The notes under the pieces were generated by a model that was not told where the DNA came from, searched no databases, and saw only the letters and a program-made list of their open reading frames with translations. A program made the translations under genes and the position numbers. 64,000 nucleotides of DNA from Mya arenaria (lineage: Eukaryota; Mollusca; Bivalvia; Myida; Myidae), in the NCBI RefSeq assembly GCF_026914265.1, contig NC_069130.1, forward strand, positions 13,009,700-13,073,699, given 5' to 3'. Numbering within the stretch: position 1 is the first letter of the stretch; each line of letters opens with the position of its first letter. Positions 33,941-48,900 of this stretch are shown one piece after another.

Positions 33941-36900
33941 TTAGGTGCTAATCCTTTCAACTGCTTCAATATCATCTGTATCAAGCAGTTCTATGGTTCG
34001 ATCTGAAATAGAAATGATGTCATCTGAGTTATTTAAATTATTCACAACATGGTGCAATACCATTTTTTTCTAACATTTAAGTAATGTATGATCATGTCTT
34101 ATTTCATACTAGTATGCCTGTTTAAAGGGACTAGACACCAGATGATACCATTGCAAGAAAAATAAGAAAATTGCCAAAAACTTACATAAAATTGATACCA
34201 TTGTGTACAACGCATTGAATTTCAGTCACTTATGTATCACCTTGCTAACAACATGTGTCTTTCGCAGTTGAAGCATATTTTTCCTATTCGAAATTAACTA
34301 CGTTTGTCTACCACTTTAATCCCAATTAATTTAAAAATAGCAATTTTTTAAACAGCTAAACTCAGCTGCGACAGCAACAAAATGTTATTTCAATCTGGTG
34401 ACTAGTCCCTTTAAAGTAATCTGCTGACCTGCCAAACATGACATCCAATATTTTAGACACCCAATAAGCTAAATATATCAATATGACAATGCCAGTGGTG
34501 TAGCTCCCTATAGGCTATGAAGGTTGTGGCCTACCCATTTTTATCCAAAATTCAAAACAATAAAAATGCCAAAGTAAATCATAACATTACATTGTTGTAC
34601 ATTTTGTAGGGCCACCCATCTTTCTCCCCAATAATTCAGAAAAATAAATATGCCAAAGTAAATTAAAACATTACATGATTGTAAATTCTCTACCTTAAAG
34701 CTGCACTCTCACAGATTTACCATTTTTACAACATTTTATTTTTTATCTTGGAAAGAGCAAATTTTTGCGTAGATATCTGCAAACCAATGATATAAGATTG
34801 CTGACAAAAAATCAGATCGTAGATTTTCAGATTTCCTTTCGAAAATTTATGTTTTAAGGCTTAAACCGTTACTAACGGTTTAAGAAAAATGCATAAAACA
34901 TCAATTTTTTAACTTAAATATAAAAACCAGCAATCTAATTTTTGCCAGCAGTCTTATATAACTGGTTTCCATGCATTTTCGCAAAAATGGGCTGGTTCTA
35001 AAACAAAAAATAAAAAAGTTGTCAAAACGTTCAATCTGTGAGAGTGAAGCTTTAAGTTATAAGACATCATTTTTTCTATCGAAATCTGTATGGATATTGA
35101 TGTTCCCCCTAGAACTTGGCCTACATACCATATTCATCAAGGAACCGGTATGCCTCGGATTGCTTAGTATCTAACATGTAAATAAGCAATGTTTTTTCAG
35201 CATTGTTTTACCTGCACAGCTATGTAACAGCAAATTGGATTAATTCATGAGTTAAATAGCGTCGACTCTAATCAATGGTAATGAAACATGACATTCTTCC
35301 ATGGAATTCACTTACTGAAATGTCGTTCTATTGCCTTCATGACTTGGAGGGATTTGTTCGAGTCAATCATGTTGATGGCGATTCCAGCCTTTCCAAACCG
35401 ACCTGTCCGGCCGATTCTGTGCAAATATGTCTCGCAATCGGCTTGTTTCGTCTCTTGTAACACGGGCATGTCGAAATTTACAACCACTGTTACCATCTCA
35501 ACGTCTATACCTGGAAACATATAAGAGGGTACATTATAAATATTTATGCCCCACAAAGTGGCGGCATATAGGGTTGCCCTTGTCCGTACGTACGTCTGTC
35601 TGTCTGTACGTACATACGTCCCGAAGATTGTTTCCGATCTAATTCTTGAAAACCGTTTGTCCAATCCTCACCAAACTTTAAACACATGTTCGTGACCATA
35701 ATATCTTGATCAAGTTCGATAGTCATGGAAATCGCTTTAGTCATTTAGGAGTTACGGCCCTTTTTTGCCAAAAATACTTCAAAAATATATGTTTCCAATC
35801 TAATTCTTGAAAAGTATGTGTCCAATGTGGATCCAACAAGTTTTTTCCTGCCTGAATGGCGCCATATAACCTATACAGTCTTGCGATGACGTAAAACCCA
35901 ACTCAACTCAACTTATCCTATATGTGCAGATTACCTGAATAATCATTATGGCTTATTTTCTGTGACAAAAAATCGAAGTGGGGGCATCCGTGTCCTATGG
36001 ACACATTTCTAGTTTTAAAAAGTGTTAGAAAATTGCTACATAAAATGTCTGTAAAAAGTTAATGACTACAGACCATCTTAAAATACATATTCATGGCTGT
36101 CGAACCAATATCAGGTGCAAATCAATGATTTGACAGAAGAGGAGGGGGTCTTACTTAGTGGCTTAACCTTTTGACTTGCACTCCATCCTCAGGATCCACT
36201 TATAAAAATAAGATGAATATAATCTATGACAGACCAAGAAATCAATTCCAACATTCATTTCTAAAAAGCCTTAACAACCTTAAACAAATAATGAAGCAAA
36301 ACGATAATTGGTATTATGTAGGGATGGCAACGAGTACTTGAGTACTCGAGTATCAAATCACTACTCGAGTACTCGGAAAAAACAACTTTAAAAATCACAA
36401 AATACCCGATTTACAGAAGTAACAGATCTGGTTAGTTGCCAAGAGGAAAATTTACGGTCCCTCTAATCCCCGCTGTGTACACAATTGACCCTAATAAATT
36501 AGTTGAGAGTCGCAAACTGTCAACAAAGGGCACCTATTTCCAATAAGCACTGATGTCAATTAGCGAAGTTTTGATAGCGGAACTTTCACCTACACAATTC
36601 TATTGTTTACCATTTAGAGACCTTTCACCAAACAATGGACGCTAACGAACGAACGAGTAGCGATGGTTACGAGCATTGATTTCTTAATGGGCGTATTTTA
36701 ACTATTTTTGCAATGTTTATCACAATTGATTGGGTTGATATCTTAAATCAAGAATTATAAATATTAATGAGGTAAACAACAGTACCAAGTATTTCATTAA
36801 TTATTTTTTATGTATGTTATTAATTTTTGTTCATTGTAATTCTGACTGATGTTTATTATAAATCTCGACCATCTAAACCCTCGAACAAAATCCGGGTTTA

Positions 36901-39900
36901 ACTTTCCAGCTTCATTGTAGCTAATTTGAAGTGCATTCTTATTTAAAATCATTAAAGTGAAATGAAAAAGACAAAGTTAAAAGCATGAAACAGCATTTGT
37001 TTTCCTGTTAAAGTACAAAATGAAAGTATAATTTAAAGATGAAAATGACCAATAATATGACCAACTCACAATATACGCCATGAACGATACATGTATACAT
37101 GATCTTGTCTTTCCCAAAAACAAATTCATTTTTTCCGAGTAATCGAGTACCCAAGTACTGGATCGAAAGATTGTCCGAGTACTCGAGTACCAATTTAACT
37201 ACTTGTTGCCATCCCTAGTATTATGTGATGTAGTTTTAAGCAAGGTTTTAAAAAAGACAGGGTGCTGCAGAAAAGGGGCAAGGTGCTTAAAGGGAGAAAA
37301 GGGCACATTGTATAAGGGGCTGTGAAGAATTTGAACATTGTTTTGACAGAACATTAACAGATGTGTTTAATTGAATAATTGAAGTAATATTAGGTTTCAA
37401 CAACCACACATGTAGTATTTTAGGGTGGGGGTTGGGGGGGGGGATTTAGTGATACCAAAAAAGGACCCCCCATAGCTCTTTAGCTAAAACCCTACATAAA
37501 GCTACTAAAAGCTATTCATGAAAAAGACTCATTTTACATTATTAATGTGACTGCTAGGCAATGAAATGTCGGTCATTATTTGAGAATTTAATATAAGAAA
37601 TTGTAATCCAATACCAATAAATTCAAGGTAACTTTGGATTTCATGGAAATTATCTATGACGTGTTAAATCAGTACAATATTCATGACATCACCATAAGTT
37701 GTGACTTATCTGGAACATTATCGATAACATGTATAATCAGTACAATATTGATGGCATCATCAAAAACTGGGGCAAAACTGATGACATCATAAGAAACTAG
37801 AACACGGATTGGAACAATTTGATGACATCATCAAAAACTGGGATAATATTGATGACATCATCAAAAACTGGGACAATATTGATGATATCATCAAAAACTG
37901 GGACAATACTGATGACATCATAAGAAACTAGAACACATATTGGAAATGCCCATGTGGGCCAAGAGTATGAATAAAACTTGAAAACTTGAAAAACTTGGAA
38001 CAATATTGATGAAACCATCAGTCATGCTGACACAGAAATATGAAATCATAAATCGCATACTAAATATTTGTAATCTTTGTCAATAAACTGATGAACATAA
38101 AGCCACAGAAAACACATAAATGACATCAATTGCGCCAGATACTGAGGTACACCTATGAAATGAAATTACTTCACAATATTGCTTTATATTACACAAATAT
38201 GCAACTAGTAAAGAAGGAATTTCATACATCAATGGAATAACAATGTCCAGGTCATCGACAGTTCATGCTCAAAGGACAAGTCATGCTAAAGAAATGATAA
38301 TAGGTTGAATTAGAATGGAATGATAGTATGATAAACGTTATTTTAGTATTGGCAACATCAAAATCCTGGGGATCTTTGATGGACTAAGACATTTCTGCCA
38401 AGACACAAGTTTTGATGGCAGCGTTTTCACCTTTTTTGGAATAGAAGATGCACTATTACTCCCAAATAAGATTTACCACAATGAATAATATTGTTTTAAT
38501 TTTCCAATATGGATGAATAGATTGCAAAAACAATGGTTCTCATAAAGGATATCGAGTTTAATTTGAAAGAAATAAGCATAAAACTTGGTATTTCTACCTT
38601 GTAATATTTTAGCACTCACCAATCATTTAATATTTTTCGCGCTTTCTACCATTAAATACACGGTTATAATTTTGTTATCAGTTATTAATATTTTCCATAA
38701 ATGCATTATTTAGTAAGTAGTTAAAGGTTTATCAGACAAAATTGATGTTTGTTTTACATGTGTATGGATTGATTTTTAATAAGAGTGTCATTTTAAAATT
38801 GTGAATTTACCATAGTATATATTTCAAACAAAAGTACAAAGCAATTTAGATAATGGATTTTAAATGAAATGGGAATAAGACTTATTTTAAACATATCTGT
38901 ACTTTTTAACATGTAAAGAGTTGAAAAAAAAAGATTTTGAACTTTTGTGAATTTTGAGTCCAATTTGTGTGAAAAAAGTATACTTTGGGGATTATACATT
39001 AAGCTGCATTTCGGCAGAATTTTCAGTAAATATGAAACACTGGATGGTAATGCGCCACTGTTGCCACTACTGACAAAACATTCCTTGTCACTATCAAAAT
39101 TGTTTGTTTTTCTTAGCCTAAAGGTATGTTGGATTTCCCCGTTGAACAAATGCCAATTTTTTTTGGCTTACTTTGAATATTTTCAGAAAATGTTACCTGT
39201 GTTTCTAATGACCTAGATGTAAAAATAATTTTAACAGGTCTGTATTTTTTACTTTCTGTTTCTTTTTCAAAAAAGAAATTATTTTATACATAGACAGCAA
39301 TTGGCACCCCTTCTAATGGCTTCTAAGAAGAATGTCACTCCCAAAATCTCCAATCTAGATTCAAAACTAGACCATTGAAAATACAAAAACATCAAGGAAT
39401 TTCCGATGACACCTCCAAAATGAAAAGTATGGAAGTCAAAAATACCAAAACTATGTCAATAAATTTATTTCCATTTTGATAAAATGTTGTAAAACACTTT
39501 CAATGAATCAATGTTGATTGCGTATTTAATCAGAATTGCAGTAAAATGAAGATTTTCAAAAGGTTATAGTATATATGAGACAAAACCTTCCAGGTAGAAG
39601 TTTTAGTAAAATAAAAATGACAATAAAGACACAGTGAAAACGTTCTTAGTGACATTAAAAAACAAGAAGATAGAACCTTTTCGCTTTCATCCCTAAAGTT
39701 GAAACCCACTTGGCACAGATTAGTTCAGAAAAATAGGTTATCTTAACATAGGGGGAAATAAATGAAATTAATCTAGACTTTGCACAATGCTTCCCTATAA
39801 GTGAATGAAAGCAATGGATATACCTTCGGCGGTATTCATATTACTTCTTTAGTCATTTCTTACCTTAACTCAATTTCCTGAAATTTTCGTAACCAAATTA

Positions 39901-42900
39901 TAAGAAAAGTATAAATGTTTTTAAGGTATATTTGTAATCAAATCAGTGAAAATAAAGTTTTAAAAATATTATGAAGCAATTATATCATATGATAAGAAAG
40001 ATACTTAAGTTAAAAAAAATGGCTAAAGTACGGAAATGACTTATGATGTAATACTTCTCAAGGGTCATTTAAAAAATTATGCAGACTTTCTAGAAAGTCA
40101 TTAATTTTTTGACATATTCTCATGAAATTTGGTAGGACTGTAACGATTCATAGGTGCATCGTGAAATCGCAATTCGGTAACCGACGATATACTGTATCGT
40201 ATCGCATTCTAAAAAATTGTGTGTATCGCGTATCGTTAGATTCGTTACCTCTACTTAAGATTTGTATGCTTAAAACACTTTCCAAATATCTTTGCACGGT
40301 CCGGTCAATTTGTTAACTTACATTTTAAACTGTCGAAACAGCTAAAGCAACTTCAGCGGCATTTTTGCAAACAGCAGGTAGAACTAGCAAATTACGTTTC
40401 AACTAGATATCTTACTTATCTACACCATGTTTATTTTTCAAACTAAAATGAAAAATGGAAATATTTTTTTTTAAATTGCAATTTAATTTTCTTATTTAAA
40501 TTTGATTTACAAAAGATATGAAAAAAAAAACTGGAATCTGCGAGCTAGCTGTATGCGAAAATGCGGCTGAAGTGGCTTTCGCTGTTTTAACAGTTTTCAG
40601 TCGTCTGCAAAGTCAAGAATGGCAGAAGGAAATACTACCGGTAGTAATGAGAAACCCTATAGAAATGCGCCAGCAAAATGTAAGTCCAAAGCTTAGGAGA
40701 ACTTTGGTTTTGCAAAGTCAGACAATAAACTAGTTTATTGTAAATTGTGTCTGGCTGAATTAAAATATAATGGAAACACTACAAACATGACCACTCATCT
40801 TTGCCGCCACCATCAAATAAATCAAACAGTGACCGAGTGTGTCAAAACAAACATTTTGTACTTTGATACCAAAGGAAAACACCAATGGAAAAGGTAAACA
40901 AAAGACAAATAAATAATACTCATTTAATAACAATAATAGGCTCAACAATTAACATTTAACAAAGAGGCAAAACTAAATGAACAATTTTCATTTAATAAAA
41001 ATAGCAAACAATTTACAAAATGATAAAAACATTAAAAATATAGTTTTGGTAAGGATATGCTTAACAATTTACAAAATAGACAAACATTAAAGTCCTACAT
41101 AAATATTTATATATATATATATATGTAAGTGTATCGTGATATATCGTGAATCACTTACTCCGTATCGTGATACATATCGTATCGTGAGTTGAGTGACGAT
41201 ACACAGCCCTAAAATTTGGTAATATTATAAGTTACGGGGTTAGCAGGTGACCAGATATTGGATATACAGGGCAAGGGAAACCATCCACTCTCACCTGTTT
41301 CCTGTGCCCTGTATATCCCTTATCGGGTTACCTACGAACCCCATAACTTAAAGATCACATTGACAACCTGTTTTCATAATTAAATGTTTCATTTATTCAC
41401 CAGAATATTAATCCAAATATGGAAAAATATAGGGTCACTGCATGACCAGTCCTGGGCTAATAGGGTAGCATGATTCATTTTGGAGGTGTGATATATTGGT
41501 ATTCTCAGATATTGCACGAAAAATAGACTTAGAGCATTGACTATTTGGTATGTTGATGCTTGTTAAACAGTGAATGGCTAAGATGGAGCACATATAAAAT
41601 GTGGTTGTATGTAAATGTTTTAGTGATCAAACACTGGGCTATTCTCTGGAAAAGGGGAAGGGGCCTGGGACTTTTGAGAGGGATTTATTTCGCAGTGTTT
41701 TAGTAAAAACACTGCTTTTTTTGTATGTAATGTGCATGCTTAACTTTTGATTTGTTATCAAACACCTTCAGGGCCTTTTTACCAGTTATTGGTTAGTAGT
41801 TTTTGTAAGGGAAAAAATCCTGTTAATTTCAGTTTTGGGAAATATCTCGGAGTACGGTACTATTTCAAACATTTTTGGGACAACAAATGGAGTAAATATG
41901 TCGTTCAGAGACATCATTTAATAAATCGAGAGATTTTCATTACCGTATATAAAAAAAGAAAAAAAAAGATTGAAAATATTCTTTTTAATATTTCTAGGGG
42001 AAAAACTAAGCTTATTCCGAGGAAAACAAGAGCTGTCACAGAGACAGCACGCTCGACTATTCCGCCGCTTTTCAATGTAAGGATTGAAAAGTTTTGGCGA
42101 AACATGCATGGATCACTGTTAGATTAGATTTCAATGCAATACATGGTGTTCTGAGATATTAACATAAATGTGGTTCCATGCAAAATATTAACGAGAATTT
42201 CTAAGTCTAATAATAAAGGGCCATTATTTGCAAAATACAGTTATCTAACTTGGTTATTCAATTAAGTTGGGTGGTTGAATACCATTGTATAAAGTCTCAA
42301 TGCAATACATCAAATAGTTGCTGAGATATTATCCTATGTGTGCTAACATGCAAGACCTTAACCAGAATTTCTAAGTCGCATAATAAAGGGGCAAAAATTA
42401 TATATTATAAATGATAGAGTTATCTTACTTGATTAAATAAGAAGGTTAAATAGATGGGAGCCTGTAGAGTTATCTTACTTGATTAAATAAGAAGGTTAAA
42501 TAGATGGGAGCCTGTGTGTAAATTTTCAATGCAATACATGACATATTCGCTGAGGTATTGACTTAAAAGTGGTTACATGCAAAACCTTAACCAGAATTTC
42601 TATGTTGAATAAAAAAGGGGCCATTATTTTAATTTAATGCAAACTGGAGTTATCTTACTTGCTTATTTAAGTAGATGGTTGAGTACCATTGTATAAAGTA
42701 TCAATGCAATCCATCAAGTAATAGCTGAGATATTAACCTATGTGTGCTTACATGCAAAACCTTAACCAGAATTTCTAAGTCAAATAATAAAGGCCCATAA
42801 TTTGCATTATATTCAAAAAAGTGTTATCTGGGAATACAAATCTAATGTTTCAATGCAATACTTGATATATTTGCTGAGATATTGACTTAAATGTGGTTAC

Positions 42901-45900
42901 ATGCAAAACCTTAACCAGAATTTCTAAGTCGAATAATAAAGGGCAATTATTTTGCATTAAATGCAAACTAGAGTTATCTAACTTGGTTAATTAAGTAGGT
43001 TGGATGGTTGACTACCATTGTATAAAGTCTCAATGCAATACCTGAAGTAGTTGCTGAGATATTAACCTATGTGTGCTTACACGCAAAACCTTAACCAGAA
43101 TTTCTAAGTCGAATAAAAAAGGGCAATTATTTTCATTAAATGCAAACTAGAGTTATCTAACTTGGTTAATTTAGTAGGTTGGATGGTTGAGTACCATTGT
43201 ATCAAGTATCAATACAACACCTCAAGTAGTTGCTGAGATATTAACCTATGTGTGCTTACACGCAAAACCTTAACCAGAATTTCTAAGTCGAATAATAAAG
43301 GGCAATTATTTGCATTAAATGCAAACTAGAGTTATCTAACTTGGTTAATTTAGTAGGTTGGATGGTTGAGTACCATTGTATCAAGTATCAATGCAATACC
43401 TCAAGTAGTTGCTGAGATATTAACCTATGTGTGCTTACACGCAAAACCTTAACCAGAATTTCTAAGTCGAATAATAAAGGGCAATTATTTGCATTAAATG
43501 CAAACTAGAGTTATCTTACTTGGTTAATTTAGTAGGTTGGATGGTTGAGTACCATTGTATCAAGTATCAATGCAATACCTCAAGTAGTTGCTGAGATATT
43601 AACCTATGTGTGCTTACACGCAAAACCTTAACCAGAATTTCTAAGTCGAATAATAAAGGCCTATTATTTGCATTATATTCAAATAATTGTTATCTAACTT
43701 CATTAATTTAGTATGTAAGATAGTTGGGAATACATATCCAAAGTTTAAATGCAATAACTGATGTATTTACTGAGATAATGACTTAAAGGTGCTTACATGC
43801 AAAACCTTAACCAAGGTGTGACGCCAACACCGATGCCGACGCCACCGCCGACGCCAGGGTGAGTAGTTACTAGTATAGCTCTCCTTATTCTTCGAATAGT
43901 AGAGCTAAAAATGAATGCTTCTTTTTACAACCAATTTTTTACACCATGCTACCAAAAAGTGCTATGCATGACGAATAAAAATATTGCCATGGTGAATTAC
44001 AAAATAAATTAAAACTCATGCTTGCATAGAAGTTGGCAATGGAACACTATAGATAGGGGTTTAGCTAAAGAGTTATGGAATGGTGCTCCACCCAGTCCTT
44101 GTTGATAGAACCCGTTTGCCCTCATGGTGATCAAGGTGTCGACACTTTTGCCTTTATAGATTGAAATGCTTAAAAAAATAAAACATTTCTCATGTTTCGG
44201 TTATTACTTCATATTAGGGATGGCAACGAGTACCCGAGTACTCGATCGAACGTCCGAGTACTCGAGTACCAAATTACTACTCCTATAAAAAACACCAAAT
44301 ACACGATTTACAGACAAAATATCAGATCTGTTTAGTTGCCAAGAGGACAATTTACGGTCCCACTAATCCCCGCTGTGTACACAATTGACCTCAATCAATT
44401 AGTTGACAGTTGTTGTAATAGTTGCAATCGGTCAACAAAGGACCACTATTTCAAATTAGCACTGATATCAATTAGCGAAGTTTTGATAGCGGTACTTTCA
44501 CCTACACATTCTATTGTATACCAATTAGAAACCTTTCACCAAACAATGGACGCTAACGAGCGAAACAGTATCGACCGACGAGAATTGATTTCTTAATGGG
44601 CGTATTTTTGCAATGATTATCACAATTGATTGGTTGATATTTTAAATCAAGAATTATGAATATTAATGAGGTAAACAACAATTACACAGTACGAAAAACT
44701 ACCATTTAAAAAAAAATGTAGAGTAAACAACTGAACAACTGAACTTCGTATTGAATTTCGTTCACTTTTTTTATGTATGCTATTAATTTTCGTTCATTGT
44801 AATTTTGATTGTTGTTCATTTCTGCAGTGCATACTTGTATAAGATAAAACGAATAAGACAAATTAAAAGCCTGAAACAACATTTGTTTTCTTTTTATATT
44901 ATTTTTTTGTTAAAATACGTAATGAAAGTTTACTTTAAAGGTGAAAATGACCAATAATACGACCAACGCACAATATACGTCATTAACGATACATGTATAC
45001 ACAATCTTGTCTTCGTGAACACATATTCAATTTTTCCGAGTAATCGAGTACCCGAGTACTCGATCAAACGATCGTCCGAGTACTCGAGTATTAATGTTAC
45101 TACTCGTTGCCATCCCTACTTCATATAATATTTGATTTTTTTTTTTTCATAAATATATAAAATCTTCAGATATTTGGTAGTTGAAACCTAATTTGACTTC
45201 ATATAAACACAATTCCTTACATTTTCTATCAAATTCATAATGTTCCAAGATCTTCACAACCCAACAAAATATCACCATTTCACACTTAGCACCCTGTCTC
45301 TCTATTGCGGCACCCTGCCCTTTTTAAAACCTGTTTAACATTCTACTAAAGAGAGAATTGCATAGGCAAGGCTCCCTGGTAAACACCATTATCACTAACC
45401 TCTGGCAGATACATTTGTTGTGATGAGGACTTTCTCCTTCCCATCCCTGAATCTGTTGATGATTGCCGCCCGCTGTGCAATGTCCAGATCCCCTGATAAT
45501 AACGCCACCGCGTGACCGTCCTTTGTCATCTTTTCTGATAACCAGTGGGCTGTCCGCCGTGTCTGAAAACAAACTTGAGCTATAACAGTCGTTATTTTGG
45601 CTGGCATCTAGTTTTTTTTGGACACTGACTTGGGTGCTGAATTTTTTTGGTAGAAGTGTGAAGGGAATGGCAGGTGTTCAACAGCCAACATGTTGACCAA
45701 CATTCCTATAAAGTTTCATGAGTGTAGGACAATATTTGTTTGTGCTACACAAGATACAATATTTTCAGACCATTATTTACTAATTAAAGGGCTACAACTC
45801 TTGTTGGACACAGTGAATTGAGAAAGAAAAGGCAGATGCACCACATATTCATGCTGACCAACATTCCATGAAGTTTCAAGAGGGCAGTTGCAATTCACAA

Positions 45901-48900
45901 AAGGGAATATTTTTCAGACCTTTATTTGCTAATTCAATGAAATCAACGATTATAGAGCTACAATGTAAATATCAATTTTATTAAGTCAATTAAGAAATCA
46001 TCATATAGTATAGAAAAACAAAATGTTCAACTTATCTAAGTATTTACTATTTCTGATGAAGACACAATAATTTTCAGACCTCTTTTTACTTATTTAAGTG
46101 CCAATACTCTTGTAAGACGAGGTGAAACAAAACGTGCATGTGCATAATTTCCTATGCTATTTCTATGAAGTTTCATGTGTGAAGGTGCTATACTTTTGGA
46201 TCAATATGTGACACAAGATTTTGTGATGGGACATGATGTGACATACACAACTCTTATTTTGGTTGTCTGGTTAGTGTAGTGGTAAGGGCAATCAGTTCTC
46301 ACCAAGTGCCTCGGGTTCAATTCCCGGCCTTGGCACATATGATTTTGGTTTGTGGTCACCAAGCTGTACAAGTGGGTTTCCTCCTGATACTGCAGTTTCC
46401 CCCAAAAGACGAGACCATACTCTTGCGTATCATCGTACCAACAAGAGTTACTAATATTATGTTGTAAAAACTTGTTTCACAATCATTGTAATATAAATAA
46501 TATTAAACCATTCTCTTAAGTATGATCAGAAGACTTACTGCACAGAAAATCATTGACTGCCCGATAGAGATGGCGCCATAGATGTTGCCCAGCGCTTGAA
46601 ACTTCTCTTCCTGGTCTCGACATTGCACATAGAACTGTCGGATGTTATTGAGGCTTTCCTCGTCTCGACGTAGCTTTATTACGACAGGATTATTTGGGAT
46701 TACTGCCTGGGCAAATTTCATTACATCGTCTTCGTAAGTGGCAGAGAATAGTAACATTTGACATGTTTTAGACAGCTGCCTGAAATTGAAATGATGTACA
46801 AAAATAATGTACCAAATATGAATCAGGAATGTTCATGAGGCGTTAAGAAAATAACACTGTGGTTTCTGTTTCATGCTGACAATTTTTAAGGTTCCTTAGT
46901 TGGATGGAAATATAAGAATCATTACCAATGCTATGTAGTCTATTTTTCTCAATCAGAAAAAATTCCAATGAACATAACAATTCAGATACATTTTATTCTA
47001 TTTAACCACACTCAAATTTATGGAAAATGCACACGTTATTTATATGGTATTTTAACAGTACTAATACAAATCAATTGTAATTTTCCTAAATTTCACCAAC
47101 TGATATGTGTTTTTATATGAAAAAAACTCATTGAAGCGAAACACTGTTATTCCCCCAGTTTAGAGTAATATCCTTTCCCAAAATAGCTGGAAAAAGTCTG
47201 AATTGTTCTCTTTCTCAATATAACTAGTAGTTTTTCCGCTACCCGATGTTTAAAAAATGTCAGCTTGTTTGCTTCTACTCAGGCTTGTTCAAACTTTAAG
47301 ATTACAAGCTGTTCAAATTACTGATTTCGTTCACTGTCATGAAGGCCCGCCTGTGAGAGTTGTACTGCATAGTGCCCCCACTCCCCCAGAATATCAGCAG
47401 CAGGGCTTCTAAAAACCGGCAATTTGCCGGTCTGGACCGATTTTGACCAAGCCAAAAATTTTCTTATTTTTTTTTTATAATTTTCGGTCCAAAACGATTA
47501 GGCTGGTAAAAGTTGCAGAAATTGTAATACACAAATATTCATGGGTCATTCACACATTCAAAACTACCCCCAAAAGGTCATAAAAGTGTCATAGTTACCA
47601 TGTGACTAATGCGACCAGCTGCTTTTTCTGCTACACTAATCACTCTATAGCCTATCTGTTAATTAGCAGACGCTTGCAATCATGTGTATTGGTAGGTCGC
47701 AGAAGACACAATTAAACAAACTATGTGTTAATTGTGTGCTTGCAGCTATCCTGATTAAGTGTTAAAATCGGTCCATTATTCACATGGCAATATGAATATG
47801 CTATGTCGTCGACGATCATTACATGATATATCCGTTTGTTGATTACCAAACTGTTAAATTTAAATTGTTTTTTTAAATTGAATATGTCATCGTTAATCCG
47901 AACCTAGTCATATATAAGATATCAACAGCGACACACTTGATTAACAACATAGTCTGGAAGCTGAGTGCGCCGCTTACGTCATTTTAATTCGGGGTTGAGG
48001 TTCCAACATTTTAGAAGCCCTGATCAGCAGATAGCATTGGTTCTCCGATAATCCATAGCAAAATTTAGTCTGATTCCCAACACTATAATACAGCCCCCAT
48101 CCTCACCTCTGTATGCGTATACTCTGGTCCTGATGACCCTGTGTGGCTATCATAACATCTGCTTCATCAAGGACGAATACTGTCAGTTTCTTTGGGTCCA
48201 CGCTTTTATACTTGAGGCACCAGTCAGACACAGTGCCGGGCGTGCCTATCAAGATGTGGTCCAGGCTCCTCTGACCACGAGCAACTGAAATAGGGAGAAA
48301 AGGTTTTAAAAACTGCTGTATGTATGAAAATATCCGGGTTCATGCTCATAAAATATCATAGAACAATAATGTGAAATTTGAATGACTGATGAGCTCATAT
48401 TGTTTTGGTTTCATTTCAAAGGGTTTGACACGTAAAGAAAGAACATGTAAAAACATTAAAATCATGCATTTTTGGCCTTGAAGGATTGCAGAATATGGTA
48501 AGTCATTCTACATCAGATTTCAGTTTTAATAACAAAATACAAACAAGCAGCCAGGTATTTCTATCATAATTATCGAATGCAAAACTTATCAAAAGGCAGC
48601 TTTGTAAAAAAAAAGGGCACACCGGGGCACAGTTAAAAGGCAGCAGGGGACCAGAAAAGGGCTGTGGGGCTCTCCTGCTATTTATGCCCAGCTGGAGCAC
48701 TGAAGCAGATACTTGACCACAAATGGATTAAATGTTTTGGATATATATAACCTAAGACTGAGTTGCTAATACTTTTTTTTTTGTAAATGTAGCCGAAAAA
48801 AAGGCACCATTTTCAGAAAAAATGAAACAATTGGCATTATACATATACCAGTGTTCTTAATAAGAACCAGCTACTGGCCAAAATGGATCATTCAAATGGC

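Noticed and set aside
35548-36016. Coding exon adjacent to helicase exon 10
   Set aside because: A dispersed repeat in the intron; the exon 10 acceptor at 35,511-35,512 and phase continuity with exon 9 leave no room for another coding exon.
40518-40733. 71-codon frame upstream of the BED fragment
   Set aside because: A different reading frame from the BED finger, and its sequence has no recognisable domain; most likely random frame in a decayed transposon.
44336-44596. 86-codon open frame in a hAT element
   Set aside because: Not shared as an open frame by the homologous element at 36,319-37,217 and no transposase motif; fortuitous.
46262-46340. Possible tRNA gene
   Set aside because: The A and B boxes are good, but the sequence continues into a SINE body and tail shared with 9,129-9,352 and 19,378-19,605, and no clean cloverleaf with an anticodon arm is evident.
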